A stretch of 64,000 bases of DNA from the NCBI RefSeq assembly GCF_963664415.1, contig NZ_OY761445.1, positions 1,018,501 to 1,082,500 on the forward strand, written 5' to 3'. The first letter of the stretch is position 1; each line of letters begins with the position of its first letter. Shown piece by piece: positions 1 to 8,701 of the stretch. A model generated the notes under the pieces. That model ran no database searches, was not told where the DNA came from, and saw only the letters and a list, made by a program, of their open reading frames with translations. A program made the translations under genes and the position numbers. Source of the stretch: an uncultured Desulfobacter sp. (lineage in GTDB: Bacteria; Desulfobacterota; Desulfobacteria; Desulfobacterales; Desulfobacteraceae).

Positions 1-56
1 ACTGGTGGTTCTGCCACAAGGCGCTGTAAGCCAAGTCAATCAAATCTCTGATATAG

Positions 57-92
57 AGCCCGGAAATTGATGTCTTTTTCCGGGCTTTCCTG
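57..92 (+). terminator. Rho-independent terminator of an upstream gene
   Basis: A 10-bp stem (AGCCCGGAAA at 57-66 pairing with TTTCCGGGCT at 77-86) is followed by TTCC. It lies before the first gene, so it probably ends a transcript that starts outside the window. The T-tract is weak. Nothing recognisable is coded in bases 1-56. Confidence 0.5.
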
Positions 93-171
93 TGACATCA
101 GTGTATCATGTTCAATTAAATTTAAATTATATCGTTTAAAACATCACTCACTTCAAAAGGAGGCCTGTACC

Positions 172-1554
172 ATGTATTTTAACCAAATTTCAGTGAAAGG
201 CCTTGGGTGCCAGTCATACTGCATTGGCTGCCCTGCAGCCCAGCAAATGATGGTCGTGGACCCCAAAAGGGATATTCAGGACTATCTGGATATTGCATAC
301 CAGGAGGGCATGCGCATCACGCATATAATCAATACACATCTTCATGCAGACCATATTTCCGGCGACCAGGAATTAAGCGCCGCCACGGGTGCGGACATTT
401 ATATAAATGACAGTGTAGAAATCACTTATGCTCACAAGGGCATTGAACAAGGTGATATTATCACCCTTGGAGCCGCAAAAATAGAAGTGCTTCACACGCC
501 TGGGCACACACCCAACTCCATCTCTCTGGTCGTCACGGACACAGGACGTTCCGATAAACCCGAAATGATTTTAACCGGAGACCTATTATTTGTTGGAGAC
601 ATTGGGCGTCCGGACCTTCCCGGATCCGAGATCCTGGACGAACAGATTCAAAATCTTTACAACAGCCTCTATAAAACCCTTGCGGCTTTCCCCGACTACC
701 TTGAAGTTTACCCTGCCCATGGAGAAGGGTCTTTGTGCGGCAGAGGCATGAGTGCAAAAAAAAGTTCCACACTGGGCTATGAACGAAGTGCCAACCCCAT
801 GCTGCAGTTTAATTCCTTCGAGGCGTTCAAGGAAAATATCATGTCAGCTTTCCCTGCCCGGCCCAAAAGCTTTTCATATATCATTGCAACAAACAGCAAG
901 GGCGCAAATCTGCTGGATGCATGCACCCTGGACAAACGTCTGACGCCCGACCAGTTCCAGGAACTCATGGAAGAGGAAACCACGCTGGTCATGGACACCC
1001 GGGACAGTGCGGCGTATGGCGGATTCCACATTCCCGGCAGCATCAACATCGGGTTTGAAAAACAATTGGCCAACTGGGTGGGCATGGTAATTGACCCAGG
1101 CACGGAGCTGCTATTAGTGGTTGAAAACCGTGATGCCTATGACCGAATGCTTACCGAACTTCACCGCATCGGCTATGATGCAGTTCTGGGATATCTTTCA
1201 GGCGGTATAAATGAATGGCTCATGAGTGGCAGGCCTGTGGATCAGCTTGCCCAAATTTCCCCTTTGCAACTCCACAAAAGGAACGGTCCGGATGGCCCCT
1301 TAATTCTGGATGTCCGCACCTCGGCAGAGTGGAACAGCGGCCGCATTGAAAATGCCGTTCATTTTCCTTTGACCGATATTTTAGATCAGAAGATGCCCAA
1401 AGCAGACAAAGCGCAGGAGATTGTTCTGCAATGCGGCAGTGGATACCGGTCAAATATCGCAGCCGGGTTCCTTAAAGATCAGGGATTCAGCAACATAAAA
1501 TCATTGGCTGGCGGGGTATTTGCCTGGCACAACGCAAACCTTCCTTTAGTGTAA
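172..1554 (+). CDS. Persulfide dioxygenase-rhodanese fusion (CstB-like)
   Basis: The protein has 460 residues. An N-terminal metallo-beta-lactamase domain carries the metal-binding HLHADH motif plus later His/Asp ligands (GHTPNS, TGDLLF, YPAHGEG). Two rhodanese modules follow. The first (VMDTRDSAAYGGFHIPGS) has no catalytic Cys where one is expected (VVENRDAYDR). The second has the active-site loop CGSGYRS. This MBL / pseudo-rhodanese / rhodanese order is that of CstB, which oxidises glutathione or other low-molecular-weight persulfides and releases thiosulfate; the exact reaction here is inferred. I chose ATG 172 because AAGGAGG lies 8-9 bases upstream, although the frame is open from 67. 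It suits a sulfide-rich lifestyle. It appears to stand alone, with a palindrome after it. Confidence 0.85.
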   Translation: MYFNQISVKGLGCQSYCIGCPAAQQMMVVDPKRDIQDYLDIAYQEGMRITHIINTHLHADHISGDQELSAATGADIYINDSVEITYAHKGIEQGDIITLGAAKIEVLHTPGHTPNSISLVVTDTGRSDKPEMILTGDLLFVGDIGRPDLPGSEILDEQIQNLYNSLYKTLAAFPDYLEVYPAHGEGSLCGRGMSAKKSSTLGYERSANPMLQFNSFEAFKENIMSAFPARPKSFSYIIATNSKGANLLDACTLDKRLTPDQFQELMEEETTLVMDTRDSAAYGGFHIPGSINIGFEKQLANWVGMVIDPGTELLLVVENRDAYDRMLTELHRIGYDAVLGYLSGGINEWLMSGRPVDQLAQISPLQLHKRNGPDGPLILDVRTSAEWNSGRIENAVHFPLTDILDQKMPKADKAQEIVLQCGSGYRSNIAAGFLKDQGFSNIKSLAGGVFAWHNANLPLV

Positions 1555-1573
1555 TACCATAAACTGTTCTCAG

Positions 1574-1625
1574 GTTCATGATCAAAATTCAAAAACCACA
1601 GACAGGCAGCATTTTGATCATGAAC
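1574..1625. terminator. 15-bp perfect inverted repeat between convergent genes
   Basis: GTTCATGATCAAAAT (1574-1588) is exactly complementary to ATTTTGATCATGAAC (1611-1625) across a 22-base loop. It separates the convergent persulfide dioxygenase gene (+) and cheX (-), and the cheX stop codon (1618-1620) lies inside the right arm. A bidirectional terminator is the natural reading, although there is no strong U-tract. Confidence 0.45.
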
Positions 1626-2091
1626 TTTGATCCGAGTAACAGATTTCAAGCAACACCTTGCCTTTAGTCGTTCGAAAGGGAATACCAACAACATGACTGC
1701 CGGCATCGGTATGCAAAATTTCTTCGGTGCGACCATTCACAACTCTTACGAATTTAACTTTTACTTTTTTTCCTAATTCTCCAATTTTAGTTGTCACATG
1801 TCCGGCAACCATATTGCAGATCTCTCCGACAGCATCAGTGATTTCTTCATTAATTTCAGTCATATCTTCGCCAAACATGGCAGACACAATGCCTAATATA
1901 CTTTTTTCAGTAAAAGAAATCGCAACGGTTGCATCCAAATCGCCTTCGACCGTCAAAAGCCCTGAAATATCGCCATGATGAACATTACCCCCCTTTAAGA
2001 AGGGCGGTTCTGGTTTTACTTTTACTAGTGCTGTAGTATCAAGAATGTGTAAAGTTCCCTCAATGAAAGGATTGACAAGCGCTACATCCAT
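1618..2091 (-). CDS. cheX: CheX-like chemotaxis phosphatase
   Basis: This 157-residue protein resembles the CheX/CheC/FliY family, which dephosphorylates CheY-P. The helix ITDAVGEICNMVAGHVTTKIG matches the family signature, with the E..N pair (EICN) that forms the phosphatase site. An ATG at 2091 with AGGAGG five bases upstream is preferred to the GTG at 2097, which overlaps that ribosome site. There are no chemotaxis neighbours, so it is an orphan copy and the pathway it feeds is unknown. Confidence 0.75.
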   Translation of the reverse strand: MDVALVNPFIEGTLHILDTTALVKVKPEPPFLKGGNVHHGDISGLLTVEGDLDATVAISFTEKSILGIVSAMFGEDMTEINEEITDAVGEICNMVAGHVTTKIGELGKKVKVKFVRVVNGRTEEILHTDAGSHVVGIPFRTTKGKVLLEICYSDQSS

Positions 2092-2169
2092 TTTCACCTC
2101 CTGTTTTCGAACATTCTATGCTGTCCAAAGAAAACTGGCAACGAATTTTTATCAAAACGCAATAAAGAC

Positions 2170-2198
2170 TTGACACGCACGGCTCAACGACGTAACGT
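2170..2198 (+). promoter_or_regulatory. Possible sigma-70 promoter of the HU gene
   Basis: A perfect -35 hexamer TTGACA (2170-2175), a 17-base spacer and a weak -10 TAACGT (2193-2198) lie about 95 bases before the HU start. The AT-rich leader contains no competing gene. Confidence 0.4.
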
Positions 2199-2291
2199 AC
2201 CCAGAAAAGCTAAATAAAAATATTTTCACTAAATATATACTTTTAACTTAAATAATTCCTAACAACCCCCCCAAAAAAAGGAGTGAGCACA

Positions 2292-2561
2292 ATGAACAAA
2301 GGCGATTTAATTAACAAGGTTTCAGAAGTCCTCAGCAGTAAAAAAGACGCTCAGGCAGCCGTTGACTGCATGATCGAGACAATTACCGAGGCGCTGGCCG
2401 CCAATGATTCTGTTACCTTGGTTGGTTTTGGCACATTCAAAACAGCTGAAAGAAAAGAGAGAAAAGGCAGAAACCCCCAGACAGGAAAAGAGATCAATAT
2501 TCCGGCTAGAAATGTACCTAAATTCGTACCCGGAAAAGCACTTAAAGACGCGGTAAAATAG
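2292..2561 (+). CDS. hup: HU family DNA-binding protein
   Basis: The protein has 89 residues and the normal HU length. It shows the N-terminal helices (MNKGDLINKVSEVLSSK), the conserved VTLVGFGTF core and the basic arm GRNPQTGKEINIPARNVPKF that grips the DNA minor groove. It is a nucleoid protein acting as a dimer. ATG 2292 follows AAAAGGAG; a GTG at 2283 is in frame but lies inside the ribosome site. Confidence 0.93.
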   Translation: MNKGDLINKVSEVLSSKKDAQAAVDCMIETITEALAANDSVTLVGFGTFKTAERKERKGRNPQTGKEINIPARNVPKFVPGKALKDAVK

Positions 2562-2804
2562 CCCCAACCTATCGGAAGCCATGAGGATTTTAGCTTCAAG
2601 CCAGTCAAGACCGCTATTGAATAAGCAACTGCAAAAGTCTTGATAGCAAAGAAGATAAATTTCCTATGGCTTCCCCCTCCAAAGGGGGCACGCTTTATCT
2701 GACATAGGTGATATTTCCGACAATGCGGCAACATGTAATAAATTTAATATGTTCTATTTTTATGAAAAATATTAGTTAACACTGCCTGATTCGGATTGCA
2801 AGGC

Positions 2805-3557
2805 ATGGAATTTGACGTCAAAAAAATATTTTTCCCTTCGGTGGGCGTAAATCTCGTATTCAACATGAACACCGATTGCCCCATTTCAACATCTTCCATT
2901 ATTTATGATGCTGATTTTGATAAACAGACCATCATCATTGCCCAACCAAACCTCCCTATTCCCCCAAACACTAAGTTTGAGCAACTTCACCTGACAACGC
3001 TTGCCCACATCAATCAACGGCGTCTGCGAATTGGGATGTATTGTAGACCCATCCGAGTTATCAACAATTACGCCATGACAGACGGCAGCCCGGCAAAAGC
3101 GATTGAAATTCAATATCGATTGCCGGCCATTGAAACCAATATACGCTCCGCATTCAGACTGCAAATGAATACCAAATATGCCGTAAAGGCCCAAATAGCC
3201 TATAACGGACAGAAATACCGGACGCCTGGGGATTTCAAAATCAAAGATATCTCTTTTTCAGGCTTGGGCCTTGTCATACTTGAAAAGAAAGGAAAGCGCC
3301 CATCTCCTTTATCTGACCTGAAAACAGGTACAAAAATGATCATGGGGCTTGCATTAGTGGACCGTGATCAGCCTGGCGCCATCGGCACCTTTCCTGTTCA
3401 AATTCAGGTTGCGCGAATCAACATGAACTACTCTAAAACGGATACATTGATTGGCTTAAAAATTATCAATATTGCCAGAGAAAATGATGAAGTGTTAAAC
3501 CAGTTCATCCATACGGCCCAGATAGAGGAATTAAAACGAATTAGCAAACAAAGCTGA
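2805..3557 (+). CDS. PilZ domain protein (possible c-di-GMP receptor)
   Basis: The protein has 250 residues. The N-terminal half resembles the YcgR-N/flagellar-brake beta domain. A PilZ domain follows, with the two nucleotide-binding signatures RSAFR (RxxxR, about residue 110) and DISFSGLG (DxSxxG, about residue 150). Both key motifs are intact, so c-di-GMP binding is likely; the output (motility or envelope) cannot be told. ATG 2805 is chosen over an in-frame TTG at 2796; neither has a strong ribosome site. Its 3' end overlaps that of the convergent exonuclease gene by 27 bases. Confidence 0.75.
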   Translation: MEFDVKKIFFPSVGVNLVFNMNTDCPISTSSIIYDADFDKQTIIIAQPNLPIPPNTKFEQLHLTTLAHINQRRLRIGMYCRPIRVINNYAMTDGSPAKAIEIQYRLPAIETNIRSAFRLQMNTKYAVKAQIAYNGQKYRTPGDFKIKDISFSGLGLVILEKKGKRPSPLSDLKTGTKMIMGLALVDRDQPGAIGTFPVQIQVARINMNYSKTDTLIGLKIINIARENDEVLNQFIHTAQIEELKRISKQS

Positions 3558-4979
3558 CTGATGCTGAATATGGACTTTCAGCCACTTTAAAAGATCTTTT
3601 TGGCCCGAATCAGAGGACTGCATCACGCCGGCTTCAAGCATTTTGATTTCTTCAAGCGCCTCGGCACATGTCAGTTTGACATCCTCTTTATACCCTTTGA
3701 TAGACTTCTTTGGATCGTTTCCAGAAAGACATTTTAAATGCGCACAGAATTCAGGGGCAAATCCAGGTTTTTCATTAAAATTTCGCACAAGTACTCTTTG
3801 GGCCAGTATGCGTACCCTGTCACTATGAAAACTCTGGACAATTTGCCCTCTCTTTTTTTCCTCTGCTTTATGAAATGCCTCAATCTCTTTTTTATCTTTA
3901 AATGAGAAGAATCCCCCCTGATACAAATCCGCATCTGGATCGATATCAGGCACCTGGGAATATTTGAAATTTTGATGAAAACTGATCGTTTTTTCAAAGC
4001 GGGACATGTTTTGCTTGATAAAATCGAGATTTTGTATACACACTGTGCGCGCTACAGAAGAAAGCTTCTCCCAAAAACGATCCAAAACAGGCAAAATAAA
4101 CCACTGATCTCCCGGCTTTTTCCGTATTGTCATTAGATCATATACCCCAAGGGATTCATCAATCTGCTCAAAGAGCTCCTCCTTATCTAAACGAATCCAC
4201 AAGCTTTGATTTTTATAGGGAACAGAACTCCCCACATAAATCACCGGAGCCATATAGTTACATTTTGCACCAAAAGAGACGGATATCATAATAGCGATAT
4301 CCATTCCATACGTTTTAGATAATTTAGAATTATGAAGGCTGTTCATGCGCTTAAAATCAGCATTTTTGTCAAAAAAACTTTGGACATACGACCAAACCTT
4401 ACTGTGCTGTGAAAACGCCCTTACAAGACCGATAACAGACTCAACATCGCTCATGGCTTCATGTGCTCGGCCCGAAGTTTTAAATTTATTTTGCTGGGTT
4501 AAGTACTCAAGCTTCATGGTTGGTTGTCCATTTTCAAGTACGGGCCAAAAAAGAGCCTGGGGACAGAATAGATAATAAATCAATGTAACCGGCAACATAT
4601 CCATCCGGCTACACCCATCGGCGAACTGATGTGAATACGGATCCAAGAGATTACGATAGAAAAGAAAACGTAAAAATTCGTCATCAAACCCAAGGGAATT
4701 ATACCCGATGCTGATGGTTCGCGGGGTATTTAAAAGCGTATGAATTTTTACGGCGGCATCATACTCACTGATTCCGGTTTCAAGGATTCGCGCATCAAGC
4801 CTGTGTGTAAGAAATGCCCCGGGAGAAGGAACAATATCCTCCCTGAGACGGACGACAATATCTTCCCTGCTTATCTCATTTAAAGATAAATCCGTTCGAA
4901 TACATGCAAAGGTCAGAACCTGATCAAAGGCGGGATTCAAACCCGATGTTTCAATATCATAGAATAAAAATGTCTGCAT
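3531..4979 (-). CDS. sbcB: Exodeoxyribonuclease I
   Basis: The protein has 482 residues, close to E. coli ExoI (475). The DEDDh nuclease motifs are visible: FYDIETSGLN at residues 5-14 (D, E), GYNSLGFDDEF near residue 100, and HEAMSDVES near residue 170. The SH3-like and C-terminal helical regions follow. It degrades single-stranded DNA 3' to 5' and acts in mismatch repair and recombination. ATG 4979 is the only sensible start. It stands alone, convergent with the PilZ gene. Confidence 0.9.
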   Translation of the reverse strand: MQTFLFYDIETSGLNPAFDQVLTFACIRTDLSLNEISREDIVVRLREDIVPSPGAFLTHRLDARILETGISEYDAAVKIHTLLNTPRTISIGYNSLGFDDEFLRFLFYRNLLDPYSHQFADGCSRMDMLPVTLIYYLFCPQALFWPVLENGQPTMKLEYLTQQNKFKTSGRAHEAMSDVESVIGLVRAFSQHSKVWSYVQSFFDKNADFKRMNSLHNSKLSKTYGMDIAIMISVSFGAKCNYMAPVIYVGSSVPYKNQSLWIRLDKEELFEQIDESLGVYDLMTIRKKPGDQWFILPVLDRFWEKLSSVARTVCIQNLDFIKQNMSRFEKTISFHQNFKYSQVPDIDPDADLYQGGFFSFKDKKEIEAFHKAEEKKRGQIVQSFHSDRVRILAQRVLVRNFNEKPGFAPEFCAHLKCLSGNDPKKSIKGYKEDVKLTCAEALEEIKMLEAGVMQSSDSGQKDLLKWLKVHIQHQSALFANSF

Positions 4980-5080
4980 TGATTATACACACCCTGACAC
5001 TGTATAGAAACTCAAAAAGGGAAAGCAAACCCAAGCTTGCTCTCCCTTTCGAATTTTGAATATGTAAAAACGCAGGAAAT

Positions 5081-5476
5081 TTATCTCTTGGAGAACTGGA
5101 AACTCGCCCTTGCTCCCTTTTTCCCGTATTTTTTACGTTCTTTTTGTCTGGCGTCCCTGGTAAGAAAACCTGCAGATTTCAAAACACCACGCAGATCAGG
5201 ATCTGATAATACGAGCGCCTTGGAAACACCTTGACGAATGGCACCAGCCTGGCCGGTATACCCACCACCCATCACAGTAATTTTCAAATCAAAGGCATCG
5301 CTTTTATCCGTAAGAACAAGAGGAGACTTCATCGCATCCCTGTTTGTGGGAACATCAAAATACTCATCCAGTTCTCTGTTATTAATGACAATTTTTCCTG
5401 TACCAGGCATAAGCCACACTTTGGCCACAGAATTCTTCCGCTTACCCGTTGCGTAAAATTGGTTTGTACTTTCCAT
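5081..5476 (-). CDS. rpsI: 30S ribosomal protein S9
   Basis: The protein has 131 residues. It has the characteristic N-terminal YATGKRKNSVAKVWL, the GGGYTGQAGAIRQGVSKAL core and the C-terminal DARQKERKKYGKKGARASFQFSKR tail that reaches the tRNA in the P site. It lies 23 bases after rplM, the usual rplM-rpsI operon. Confidence 0.97.
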   Translation of the reverse strand: MESTNQFYATGKRKNSVAKVWLMPGTGKIVINNRELDEYFDVPTNRDAMKSPLVLTDKSDAFDLKITVMGGGYTGQAGAIRQGVSKALVLSDPDLRGVLKSAGFLTRDARQKERKKYGKKGARASFQFSKR

Positions 5477-5499
5477 TTATCTTATCAAGTCCTTATAGA

Positions 5500-5934
5500 T
5501 TAGAATTCGACAACCTGCGGCTTCTGTGCAGCGTGGGGATGCTGATCGCCTGCATAAACAAATAATTTTTTCCCAAGCTTACGACCGAGTCTGTTTTTGG
5601 GAAGCATCCCACGAACAGCTTTTCTTAAAATGTCTTCAGGTTTTTTTTCAAGCATTTCCTTGGCCGTCTGGGATTTGATTCCTCCGATATAACCGGAATG
5701 GCGGTAATAGGTTTTTTGCCCCATTTTATTCCCGGTTAGACGGACCTTGTCCGCATTGACAACAATCACCCAGTCACCTGTATCTACATGAGGGGTGAAA
5801 AGAGGGTTATGTTTACCCCGGATTCTATACGCTATCTGGGAAGCAAGCCGCCCAAGCACCTGGTCTTTTGCATCAATGACGCACCAGTTCTCTTTGTTGT
5901 CAGATCTTTTCGCACTGTATGTATATTTTTCCAA
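5500..5934 (-). CDS. rplM: 50S ribosomal protein L13 (TTG start)
   Basis: From TTG 5934 the protein has 144 residues, the family length, and begins LEKYTYSAKRSDNKENWCVIDA. It contains WVIVVNADKVRLTGNK, YYRHSGYIGG and MLPKNRLGR. The frame is open upstream to 5964, but the extra ten residues match nothing, and GGAG lies four bases before the TTG with AGGAG a little further up. It is first in the rplM-rpsI operon. Confidence 0.95.
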   Translation of the reverse strand: MEKYTYSAKRSDNKENWCVIDAKDQVLGRLASQIAYRIRGKHNPLFTPHVDTGDWVIVVNADKVRLTGNKMGQKTYYRHSGYIGGIKSQTAKEMLEKKPEDILRKAVRGMLPKNRLGRKLGKKLFVYAGDQHPHAAQKPQVVEF

Positions 5935-6006
5935 TGTTCTCCATGCTCCTCTAAATAAACGCAATCAGGCATAACTACATAATTTCGTTTCTAATGTCAA
6001 GTATTT

Positions 6007-6426
6007 TTATAATTGTATTTGCTTTTCCTTTTTCTGCTTTGCCCCCTCCCCTTTTGAAAAAAACGATTTATCTCTCTTAGCGGGCTCCATTTTGCTGGAT
6101 GTCTTGCAGGAGATATCCGCATTGAGCACACCACCGTTTTCCACAATCAGGTCCTGGCACACAACTTTTCCAGCACAGGAACCGGTTGCCAAAATGATCA
6201 ACTCCTTTGAAGCGATCAATTCTCCTTTAAAATTGCCGCCAATGGTCAAGCTGGACACCTTTGTCAAAGTTGAGTTAACCTCTCCGTCCTGGGCAATAAT
6301 TACAACATCCCCGTCAATCGTACCCGTTACTTCTCCTTTGATGATCAATTTCCCACAACTTTCTATGGAGCCGTCAATCTTGAGTTCCTTATCAATGATG
6401 CTTAGATTCTTCGTATTTTTTCTCAC
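6007..6426 (-). CDS. Bactofilin (polymer-forming cytoskeletal protein)
   Basis: The 139-residue protein is a short bactofilin (DUF583). It has the repeated right-handed beta-helix pattern, for example GKLIIKGEVTGTIDGDVVII, SLTIGGNFKGELIASKELII and GVLNADISC, followed by a basic, lysine-rich tail. Bactofilins assemble filaments without nucleotide and often scaffold peptidoglycan enzymes. GTG 6426 is preferred, with AAGGAG nine bases upstream; a GTG at 6450 is also in frame. It follows an L,D-transpeptidase and a membrane protein in the same direction, so a cell-wall role is plausible. Confidence 0.8.
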   Translation of the reverse strand: MRKNTKNLSIIDKELKIDGSIESCGKLIIKGEVTGTIDGDVVIIAQDGEVNSTLTKVSSLTIGGNFKGELIASKELIILATGSCAGKVVCQDLIVENGGVLNADISCKTSSKMEPAKRDKSFFSKGEGAKQKKEKQIQL

Positions 6427-6470
6427 AACGGCTGTCTCCTTACAAAGCACTTAAAATTTGAAAATCCGTA

Positions 6471-7415
6471 TCAATCCTGTTTATTTTTTCCAGTGTCGAT
6501 GGTGGTCTTAAATAACAGCTTTTCCGTTTCATCAAATATAAATATGGAAGTGTCTGAAAAATCCTTCAGCGGCGTCTTGGTCTTGATGGTGAACTGAACG
6601 GGTTTAAAACTGGAAATGGAAAAATACTGACCCTGCTTATATGGCCCGGGAACACCTTTTTTTATAACTGAACCTTTCGGGGCTACCACCCACTTGTCAG
6701 GTGTAGCTCCTGTGGGTTTAAGTACACAAAAAATCCGTCCGGATATTTCCTTGGATTTTTTTGTCATATTTCTGACATTGAACCGGACGATAAGCTCATC
6801 AGCATTACGGCCCGATGAAAACGAAAACGATCCAATACCCACATTGGACAATTCATCAGGCAATTGTTGTATCGGTGGGTCCACATGCTCAACAGCCTGG
6901 GGGTCAATTGCCGCCGTTTCTTTGTTATCGGATACAATATCCTCTTCGTCGCCAATTTTTGAATCAGGCACTGTATCGGCGGATAAAACGTCGATGCTCT
7001 CTTTTTTCTCTTTCATACCCGAATGTTTTTCTTTTTTGGGAGTATCCTGGCCAATCTTGCCGACACGGGTCAATGCTTCAAGTTCAGTAGCATGACCGGT
7101 CATCACCAACCTGGCCATCAGTATTTCTTTTTCATTGGTCAAACGTTCTACTTTTTCTTTATTAACATCCTGCAAACTTATTAATTGAATATTCTGGCTG
7201 TTTGCTTTGCTATAAAGCCAATAAAACCCAGCAGTCCCCAGCCCACCTGTCAGGCTGATTACCAGAAAAATATAAATAAGAACTTTGAGAAAAGCCCCGG
7301 ATCGTATTTCACCGAAAGCATCTATGATCAGGATGCAGCTTTCCTTGCGCATTGTATACGGCGCAGGTTTTATTTGGGCTATTTCCCTTTCCAGTTCTCT
7401 CGAAATATCTTCCAT
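6471..7415 (-). CDS. Single-pass membrane protein of unknown function
   Basis: I do not recognise a named family. The 314-residue protein has a cytoplasmic N-terminus, one transmembrane helix near residues 43-68 (VLIYIFLVISLTGGLGTAGF), a coiled stretch (LQDVNKEKVERLTNEKEILMARL) and an acidic linker. Its C-terminal beta-rich domain of about 120 residues (GIGSFSFSSGRNADELIVRFNVRN) probably lies in the periplasm. Its 5' end overlaps the L,D-transpeptidase gene by 37 bases and a bactofilin gene follows. A role in an envelope or bactofilin complex is inference from position. Confidence 0.6.
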   Translation of the reverse strand: MEDISRELEREIAQIKPAPYTMRKESCILIIDAFGEIRSGAFLKVLIYIFLVISLTGGLGTAGFYWLYSKANSQNIQLISLQDVNKEKVERLTNEKEILMARLVMTGHATELEALTRVGKIGQDTPKKEKHSGMKEKKESIDVLSADTVPDSKIGDEEDIVSDNKETAAIDPQAVEHVDPPIQQLPDELSNVGIGSFSFSSGRNADELIVRFNVRNMTKKSKEISGRIFCVLKPTGATPDKWVVAPKGSVIKKGVPGPYKQGQYFSISSFKPVQFTIKTKTPLKDFSDTSIFIFDETEKLLFKTTIDTGKNKQD

Positions 7416-8701
7416 TCTCCATCCTGTCTAACAAGTTTAAGCTGTTTTTTTCCGTGGGTTGAATATCCACTGGACTTATAGTACTGAACAAAACTAACCG
7501 TATACCCGTCTTTCGTGGGAAAGGCCTTAAAATTCTTGCCGGTAACCAAAATATAATCATATTTTTGGGCAAGTTGTTTTTTACGTTTCACCCATGCAGT
7601 TTTCCCCATGCCGTCACAAATAAAATCATTGGTATAAAATCGAGCATATTTATCCATATTTTTTGAAGACCAGGCAGCCATCCACTGTTGAACGGTCTCA
7701 ACCACCAATTTATCCGTTGACTCATCGGGGAAAAGCATCCTTGACGCAGCCAATAAAGGCGTTTCACCGGAATTAAACGCGTTGTCTTTGGTCTGAAAAA
7801 AATCTCCTACTATAAGAGGAGCGGCCGTTCCCTGGCGAATAAAAAACTGCCGTTTACCCAAATAAATTTTATTGCTGTCATCCAGGGAAAGGCTCATGTC
7901 GCAAAGAACAACAACAATGCCACCCTGTGTATAAATCCCTGTATTTTCGAGCACAACATCAAATCCTTCAGGGTGTTGTGCGCCGACCTTATCGCGCATA
8001 CCCAGCCACGCTTCCCACCATGAGATATCCGGAAGATAGGTCGAGTCATAAAACGATAAATAGGTGTGATAACTTTGACCAGCCAATGCCTTGGCCCATT
8101 GTTTGAGAAATTCGTTAATCTTTTTTTGTGTCCGTATCAGCGTATCAGTAGGGGCATAATTTATCTGATCAACAATAATCAAAGGCGTAGCATCCAAATG
8201 GATGTAATCGGACAGCGCAATGATATTTTTATTTTCCAGGGCAACGCACCCGTTTGAATCCATGGGCTTTAAAATCTTATCTGTTCCATGAATCCATATG
8301 GCCGACCCCTGCTTGCCAAGTCGCAAATCAAAAAAATTGGGATAGTCTGACGTAAACGCTTTTTCCCCATATACCGGTGTCAGATAGCGGTCTTCAAATT
8401 CGTCTTTTAAAAAATAAACGCCCTCCGGGGTTCTTTTATCACCGGACCGGGTCTTAGGCCCCGGATTTGCGCCGGTGGAACAGGGTGCCTGAAACGTTGG
8501 ACTGCCAAGGCCCTTTTTTGCAGAGTAGACATAAAGCATTTGGCTTTTTTTCTCTACGATAATGGCATTTTCATTTTGAGGTATCCGAATCAAAGCGCCC
8601 GGCACCAATGCCGCAAAAGACTTTTCCGAACCAAACCAAACCAGGCAAACAGACACAATTATTACGCTTATTGGGATTGCTAATTTCGTTTTATTGATCA
8701 T
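7379..8701 (-). CDS. L,D-transpeptidase (YkuD) with C-terminal NTF2-like region
   Basis: The 440-residue protein has an N-terminal signal anchor (IPISVIIVSVCLVWFG). A YkuD catalytic domain at about residues 40-185 carries the motif HGTDK...SNGCVALEN, in which His and Cys are the catalytic residues. About 230 more residues contain one or two NTF2/SnoaL-like modules (WVKRKKQL, DYILVTGKNFKAF...VQYYKSSGYS), as in a group of deltaproteobacterial L,D-transpeptidases. It forms 3-3 peptidoglycan cross-links or anchors proteins. The start ATG directly abuts the ruvB stop codon, so the genes are probably cotranscribed. Confidence 0.85.
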   Translation of the reverse strand: MINKTKLAIPISVIIVSVCLVWFGSEKSFAALVPGALIRIPQNENAIIVEKKSQMLYVYSAKKGLGSPTFQAPCSTGANPGPKTRSGDKRTPEGVYFLKDEFEDRYLTPVYGEKAFTSDYPNFFDLRLGKQGSAIWIHGTDKILKPMDSNGCVALENKNIIALSDYIHLDATPLIIVDQINYAPTDTLIRTQKKINEFLKQWAKALAGQSYHTYLSFYDSTYLPDISWWEAWLGMRDKVGAQHPEGFDVVLENTGIYTQGGIVVVLCDMSLSLDDSNKIYLGKRQFFIRQGTAAPLIVGDFFQTKDNAFNSGETPLLAASRMLFPDESTDKLVVETVQQWMAAWSSKNMDKYARFYTNDFICDGMGKTAWVKRKKQLAQKYDYILVTGKNFKAFPTKDGYTVSFVQYYKSSGYSTHGKKQLKLVRQDGEWKIFRENWKGK

